11,568 nucleotides of DNA from Pseudobowmanella sp964228145 (lineage in GTDB: Bacteria; Pseudomonadota; Gammaproteobacteria; Enterobacterales; Alteromonadaceae), in NCBI GenBank assembly GCA_964228145.1, contig CAXQZJ010000022.1, forward strand, positions 1-11,568. Reading direction: 5' to 3'. A program made the position numbers and the translations under genes. The notes beneath the pieces were generated by a model. That model was not told where the DNA came from. It worked only from the letters and a program-made list of their open reading frames with translations, and searched no databases. Positions 7,701 through 11,568 of the stretch are shown piece by piece; the stretch's first letter is position 1; each line of letters opens with the position of its first letter.

Positions 7701-8291
7701 TTACTCAAATAACTCAGCGTCTTCAGCAATGGACACTGTTTTAGCAGATTGCTGATAACGACGTTCACGAATAATGATCGTGTCATTGGGCAAGCGCTTG
7801 AGTTTGCGCTGCAACACCCGACCACTGACCGGAAAAAAATAAATCTTGCGTGGATACTTATCGAGTAGGTCTTCTGCGATTATTGGGATACGCTCTATTT
7901 GCAAATATTCGCGGATGAAAGCGACATTCTTTTCTCCAACATTGCTAAACTGAATATTGTCCAAAACACTGCCCCCCCCAAACACTTTAGCCTCCAGTCT
8001 GTCACGAGCGGCGCCCATCTTGAGCATTTGATTTATCAGTAACTCCATTGCAAACATACCGTAGCGTGCCGAGCGGCTTTCTAATGTGTCATTGCTGCCA
8101 TCATTGCATGGCAATAGGAAGTGATTCATTCCTGAAATCGCGGTTTGCGGATCCCGCAAACATACCGAAACACAGGAACCCAATACGGTCACCAAGACAC
8201 ACTCTTTGTCCGTTACGAAGTATTCTCCCGGCAGTAGCTTATACGCCAAGGAGTTAAAGCGGTTATCGAAGTAACAATTTGGTTGAGCCAT
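7701..8291 (-). CDS. cheD: Chemoreceptor glutamine deamidase CheD
   Basis: CheD deamidates specific glutamines of chemoreceptors to glutamate, making them methylation sites, and in some bacteria modulates receptor-kinase signalling. From the ATG at 8291 it is 196 residues. It has the proteobacterial N-terminus YFDNRFNSLAYKLLPGEY, the nucleophile C40 in VLGSCVSVCLRD and H57 in GMNHFLLP, 17 residues apart as in Thermotoga maritima C27/H44 as I recall it. A threonine (T35) precedes the cysteine, but the loop between them looks one residue shorter than in Thermotoga. The KVFGGGSVL glycine motif (102-110) is coded by a run of eight G. The ATG follows the cheR stop by one base (TAAGATG). An in-frame TTG at 8303, overlapping the end of cheR, has the better Shine-Dalgarno and would add MYHK, so the start is uncertain by four residues. 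Gene order cheR-cheD-cheB supports the call. Confidence 0.95.
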   Translation of the reverse strand: MAQPNCYFDNRFNSLAYKLLPGEYFVTDKECVLVTVLGSCVSVCLRDPQTAISGMNHFLLPCNDGSNDTLESRSARYGMFAMELLINQMLKMGAARDRLEAKVFGGGSVLDNIQFSNVGEKNVAFIREYLQIERIPIIAEDLLDKYPRKIYFFPVSGRVLQRKLKRLPNDTIIIRERRYQQSAKTVSIAEDAELFE

Positions 8292-8292
8292 C

Positions 8293-9117
8293 TTATGATA
8301 CAAGCGCCTGTCCTTTCACCGGTCGATACACGGTTTTTCCCACCAATGTGACCAATTGAGGTACTGAATTAAAATTTTCGGAGTGGCCTGCAATATACAG
8401 CCCATCCGGGTTGAGAAGTTTAACCATGCGGCTAAGGATTTGAATTTGAGTTGCTTTATCAAAGTAAATCATCACATTACGACAAAAGATCACGTCAAAT
8501 TTACCCTTCAATGGCCAGTCGCTAGCGGTTAAGTTTATCTGCTTAAACTGGACCATCCTCGTCAGTTCTGGCACGACTTTGACCTTACCCTGATGGCGGC
8601 CTTTACCCCGAAACAGAAACGCTTTTTGCTGATGTGGACTCAATTTTTCTACCGCCTGAATAGGATATATACCTGCCCGGGCTTTAGTCAGGGCTTGGGT
8701 ATCAATGTCTGAGGCAATAATTTCGACTTTATTGGCAAAGCTCCCCAGCGTTTCAACCACTGTCATTGCAATTGAATAAGGCTCTTCACCGGTACTGCTC
8801 GCCGCACACCAGATACGTGCTGATGGCTTGGTCCTGATGGCATTTTTCAATGTTTCGAAGTGGTGTGCTTCGCGAAAGAAAGACGTGAGATTGGTGGTTA
8901 GTGCATCAATAAACGCTTGCTGCTCAAGTACATGATCATCCATGTACGCCAGATAGTCGGAAAATCGCTGGATTTTTAATGCACGAAGCCGCCGCGCCAG
9001 CCGACTGTAAACCATCGCGTCCTTGCTGTCGGCCAGCCGAATTCCTGTTTTAGCAAACAGGGCTTGCCGGACTTTTTCAAAGTCGCGTCGATCGTAAGCA
9101 AACTCACTGTCAGACAT
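8293..9117 (-). CDS. cheR: Chemotaxis protein-glutamate O-methyltransferase CheR
   Basis: CheR uses S-adenosylmethionine to methylate glutamates in the cytoplasmic helices of chemoreceptors. The 274-residue product has the usual helical N-terminal domain (about 8-75), the NLTSFFREAHHF segment (76-87), SAM-binding motif CAASSTGEEPYS (104-115), ASDID (135-139), a beta-subdomain loop at about 170-177 (RGKGRHQG), and CRNVMIYFD (212-220), followed by LLNPDGLYIAGHSENF. The loop has the same length as I recall for E. coli/Salmonella CheR (RGTGPHEG), the form that docks on a receptor C-terminal pentapeptide, and the receptor encoded next to it ends in such a pentapeptide. The ATG at 9117 has a GGAG nine bases upstream and lies 14 bases after the receptor stop. 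Its stop is one base before the cheD ATG. Confidence 0.97.
   Translation of the reverse strand: MSDSEFAYDRRDFEKVRQALFAKTGIRLADSKDAMVYSRLARRLRALKIQRFSDYLAYMDDHVLEQQAFIDALTTNLTSFFREAHHFETLKNAIRTKPSARIWCAASSTGEEPYSIAMTVVETLGSFANKVEIIASDIDTQALTKARAGIYPIQAVEKLSPHQQKAFLFRGKGRHQGKVKVVPELTRMVQFKQINLTASDWPLKGKFDVIFCRNVMIYFDKATQIQILSRMVKLLNPDGLYIAGHSENFNSVPQLVTLVGKTVYRPVKGQALVS
8311..8315 (-). promoter_or_regulatory. Shine-Dalgarno-like AAGGA before cheD, points to an alternative TTG start
   Basis: On the - strand AAGGA sits inside the last codons of cheR, seven bases before TTG (8301-8303) but nineteen before ATG (8289-8291). By spacing it favours the TTG; by codon and by stop-start coupling the ATG is favoured. 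The sequence does not settle it. Confidence 0.45.
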
Positions 9118-9131
9118 CTTTGCTTACTCCA

Positions 9132-11306
9132 CTAAAACGACTCCCAGTCATCGTCATCAGACGCTGCAGCTTTAGGTAAGCTTTGGCGTCCATTGGCTTT
9201 ATCCGCTTTACGCGGCGTCCCCGCCACGGAGGCCTTCGCTGTACGCGCAGCCGACCGTGAAGGTTGACTCTCTGCGCCAACCTGAAACTGGCTGACTCGT
9301 TCTGAGAGTTGATCAGCCTGGGAGTTCATGGATTCTGCCGCTGCAGCAGCTTGTTCTACCAAAGCCGCATTTTGTTGCGTCATCTCATCCATTTGATTTA
9401 CCGCTTTTGATATTTCTTCAATGCCGGACGACTGTTCTGCAGACGCGGCTGCTATTTCCGACATGATGTCATTTACCCGCTTAATGGCATCGACCACCTC
9501 TTGCATAGTATCGCCAGATTTTCCGACCAATTCATTGCCGTTGGAGATCTTACCAACCGAATCAGAAATCAGTTCTTTGATGTCTTTTGCTGCTTCAGCG
9601 GAACGCTGCGCCAGTGTGCGAACTTCCGACGCAACCACCGCAAATCCGCGTCCCTGTTCCCCTGCTCGGGCAGATTCAACTGCCGCATTGAGGGCCAGAA
9701 TATTCGTTTGGAAGGCGATACCATCAATCACACCAATGATGTCTGAGATCTTCTGAGCCGAGTCATTAATTGACGACATGGTATTAACCACTTCACCAAT
9801 TAACTTACCGCCATCGACCGCCACTGTAGAAGCCTGAGATGCAAGACTACTGGCCTGATCCGCATTTTCAGCATTGAGTTTCACCGTACTGGTCAATTCC
9901 TCCATGCTCGACGCAGTCTCTTCTAAGCTGGATGCTTGCTGTTCAGTTCTGCTGGATAAATCAGCGTTGCCGCTGGCAATCTCACTGGAAGCACCGGTAA
10001 TGGTTTCTACTGCGCTGCGAATTTGGGTAATGGTGTCCTTTAATTCTTCGATAAAGCCATTAATTGATACCCCCAGTTCTTTGAAATCACCGAGCTTCTC
10101 TTCCTGTAAACTAACCTGTAAGTTGCCTTGCGACAGCTCCATCATGACAGCCTGAATGTCATTAATGGCCACTTTACGAGACGTGATGTCGGTCGCGTAC
10201 TTGACCACGCGGAATGGCCTTCCACTAGAGTCAAATATCGGGTTGTAGGTTGCCTGAATCCATACTTCTCGCCCCCCTTTCGCCAGACGTTTGTATTCTC
10301 CTGCCATGTGCTGACCCGAGCCAAGCTGGTCCCAAAAAGTGCGGTACTCAGGACTTACCTTATACTCAGGCTCGACGAACAAACTGTGGTGCTTGCCTTT
10401 AATTTCATCCAGCGAATAACCCATAGCATTAAGGAAATTGTCATTGGCAGTGATGATTTTCCCATCCAGTTCAAACTCAATGACCGCCTGAGATTTACCA
10501 ATTGCTTCAATCTGCCCCTGATAATATGCATTCTTTAATTTTGCTTCAGTGATATCGGTTGCATATTTCACTACCTTAGAGACGTTTCCGGCAGTGTCAT
10601 AAATCGGGTTATAGGATGCCTGAATCCAAATTTCCTCGCCGCTTTTGGTTTGGCGCTTAAACTCGCCAGATTTGAACTCGCCTTTACGTAAATCTTCCCA
10701 GAACTGTTTGTATTCACCAGAGCGCCCGTATTCCTCATCAACGAACATGCGATGGTGGTTACCCTGTATCTGTTCCAGCCGATAACCCATGGCATTGAGG
10801 AAATTTTCGTTGGCGTCAACAATATTGCCCTGCGGATCAAATTCAATCACAGCCTGAGAACGACTTAGCGCATCTAACATGCCCGCCTTCAGCAACAGTT
10901 CACTCTGATCCACCCATTCCACCACCGTCCCGATATTATTGCCCTGCTGATCTTTTAGTGGACTCAGGGTGAGCTTAAAATTGAGATTACCGATCACTAT
11001 GGATGACGTCATTTGCTCAGTCAGGTTGGCAAGAATGCCACGCTGATGAGAGGGATTTTTATGAAACTGATCGATATTCTGCCCGATGAGATTGTCTGCC
11101 GAAAATTGCGGCAAGACTTTTTTCAATTCAGGTTCAGCCTCTTTTAGTAAAGTTTTAACTGCTTTGTTGGCATAAATGATATTACGCTCGGCGTCTGCCA
11201 TCATGATGCAAGACGTACTGGCATCAATTGCCTGAGCGTTACGCATCTGTTGCAAGGTTTCGCCTGATTTGGATGAGTCTTGGCCAAGCCAACTAAACAT
11301 ACCCAT
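9132..11306 (-). CDS. Soluble PAS-PAS-PAS-HAMP methyl-accepting chemoreceptor, Aer2-like
   Basis: This is a 724-residue cytoplasmic chemoreceptor with no hydrophobic stretch long enough to cross a membrane. Domains: PAS1 (about 26-138), with FHKNPSHQ (81-88) and W131, an Aer2-type heme-PAS pattern; PAS2 (150-253) and PAS3 (272-375), near-duplicates both starting SQAVIEF and ending VVKYATDIT, resembling the PAS pair of the soluble receptor BdlA; a HAMP-like unit (about 380-428); and an MCP signalling domain whose hairpin tip is at about 527-580 (IDGIAFQTNILALNAAVE, EQGRGFAVVASEVRTLA). Likely adaptation sites are Glu/Gln pairs in TEQQASSLEETASSMEEL (454-471) and in the return helix (EQSSGIEEIS, TQQNA). 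A flexible Ala/Ser/Lys/Asp tail (about 676-720) ends in DWESF, a CheR-docking pentapeptide of NWETF type. The ATG at 11306 has GAGGG six bases upstream, inside the cheW end. Position between cheW and cheRDB matches aer2 of the P. aeruginosa Che2 cluster. Confidence 0.95.
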   Translation of the reverse strand: MGMFSWLGQDSSKSGETLQQMRNAQAIDASTSCIMMADAERNIIYANKAVKTLLKEAEPELKKVLPQFSADNLIGQNIDQFHKNPSHQRGILANLTEQMTSSIVIGNLNFKLTLSPLKDQQGNNIGTVVEWVDQSELLLKAGMLDALSRSQAVIEFDPQGNIVDANENFLNAMGYRLEQIQGNHHRMFVDEEYGRSGEYKQFWEDLRKGEFKSGEFKRQTKSGEEIWIQASYNPIYDTAGNVSKVVKYATDITEAKLKNAYYQGQIEAIGKSQAVIEFELDGKIITANDNFLNAMGYSLDEIKGKHHSLFVEPEYKVSPEYRTFWDQLGSGQHMAGEYKRLAKGGREVWIQATYNPIFDSSGRPFRVVKYATDITSRKVAINDIQAVMMELSQGNLQVSLQEEKLGDFKELGVSINGFIEELKDTITQIRSAVETITGASSEIASGNADLSSRTEQQASSLEETASSMEELTSTVKLNAENADQASSLASQASTVAVDGGKLIGEVVNTMSSINDSAQKISDIIGVIDGIAFQTNILALNAAVESARAGEQGRGFAVVASEVRTLAQRSAEAAKDIKELISDSVGKISNGNELVGKSGDTMQEVVDAIKRVNDIMSEIAAASAEQSSGIEEISKAVNQMDEMTQQNAALVEQAAAAAESMNSQADQLSERVSQFQVGAESQPSRSAARTAKASVAGTPRKADKANGRQSLPKAAASDDDDWESF
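10182..10859 (-). repeat. Tandem PAS-coding duplication, period 366 bp
   Basis: Two 104-residue segments of the chemoreceptor (residues 150-253, bases 10548-10859; residues 272-375, bases 10182-10493) align without a gap. By hand I count 61 identical residues of 104. The offset is 122 codons. The most conserved blocks are SQAVIEF, NFLNAMGY, EVWIQA-YNPI and VVKYATDIT. This is an internal gene duplication that has since diverged. Confidence 0.9.
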
Positions 11307-11308
11307 AA

Positions 11309-11568
11309 TTAACCCTCATCAGTTACAGTTTGAGATTCAAATAAGCCCAGCTCTTCACTGGAAATTAGTCGTTCGATATTGACCAGAATCACCATGTGAT
11401 CATCCACGGGTGCTAATCCCTTTAGGTATCGTGAATCGAAGGCCACGCCGAATTCCGGGGGCGGACGCACGTCTTCATCACCGAGTCGAATTACGTCTGA
11501 AACCCCGTCCACCACAATACCGACAATGCGATCCAGCACGTTCAGCATAATCACAATGGTGAACTCAT
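11309..11568 (-). CDS. cheW: Chemotaxis coupling protein CheW, N-terminal part beyond the window
   Basis: CheW links chemoreceptors to the kinase CheA in the signalling array at the receptor hairpin tip. Only about 85 C-terminal residues are present, roughly half of a typical 165-residue CheW; the frame stays open to the right edge, so the GTG at 11554 is an internal codon. The visible part has the hallmark sequence of the second SH3-like subdomain: GIVVDGVSDVIRL, RPPPEFG, YLKGLAPVDDHMVILVNIERLIS and EELGLF, very close to the E. coli CheW end (RPAPEF, YLTGL, ILVNIEKLL). It is the promoter-proximal gene visible here, two bases before the receptor start. CheA also has a CheW-like C-terminal domain, but that domain lacks the EELGLFESQ-type tail and the separate short gene order argues for CheW. 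Confidence 0.93.
   Translation of the reverse strand, partial: EFTIVIMLNVLDRIVGIVVDGVSDVIRLGDEDVRPPPEFGVAFDSRYLKGLAPVDDHMVILVNIERLISSEELGLFESQTVTDEG
11313..11317 (-). promoter_or_regulatory. Ribosome-binding site of the chemoreceptor, inside the 3' end of cheW
   Basis: On the - strand GAGGG lies six bases before the ATG at 11306 and within the last codons of cheW. It supports the first of two possible Met starts (residues 1 and 3) and tight coupling of the two genes. Confidence 0.75.

Noticed and set aside
9421..9756. 111-codon open frame on the + strand opposite the receptor signalling domain
   Set aside because: The Ser/Ala-rich composition is the mirror of the conserved hairpin-tip codons; it is a shadow frame.
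10128..10538. 136-codon open frame on the + strand inside the chemoreceptor gene
   Set aside because: It is antisense to PAS3, with no recognisable domain or start signal, and the opposite frame is clearly coding.

Overview
The window reads as chromosomal DNA of a marine-type gammaproteobacterium, most likely of the Alteromonadales. The evidence is the classical gammaproteobacterial order pepA-holC-valS, with proteins that align without gaps over long stretches to my memory of the Escherichia coli versions, and a chemosensory cluster of the type known from Pseudomonas aeruginosa (Che2) and Vibrio cholerae (system III). The genus is a guess from general resemblance. I see no mobile element, tRNA, rRNA or CRISPR array.

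Layout. Positions 1-4316 (+) hold a tightly packed housekeeping unit: the 3' part of pepA (leucyl aminopeptidase), holC (DNA polymerase III chi) and valS (valyl-tRNA synthetase). The coding ends overlap by 1 and 8 bases, and a strong intrinsic terminator follows at 4322-4350. A separate + strand gene (4423-5328) encodes an exported orphan solute-binding-like protein, preceded by a repeat-rich control region (9-bp inverted repeat plus a TTTACA direct repeat). It converges on a - strand class V aminotransferase (5325-6548); the two stop codons share the palindrome TTAA. From 6648 to the right edge everything is on the - strand and reads, in transcription order, cheW (partial) > soluble PAS-PAS-PAS-HAMP chemoreceptor > cheR > cheD > cheB, with gaps of only 1-14 bases.

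How it works together. The receptor has no membrane segment. Its first PAS domain carries the His/His/Trp pattern, at the same spacing, that I recall for the heme and O2 ligands of P. aeruginosa Aer2. Its last five residues (DWESF) look like the pentapeptide that tethers CheR, and perhaps CheB, to receptors. CheR would methylate, CheB demethylate and deamidate, and CheD deamidate this receptor, while CheW couples it to a CheA kinase expected just beyond the right edge together with cheY. The most interesting content is therefore a self-contained, probably oxygen- or redox-responsive cytoplasmic chemosensory module, whose receptor adds a duplicated pair of PAS domains to an Aer2-like heme-PAS.
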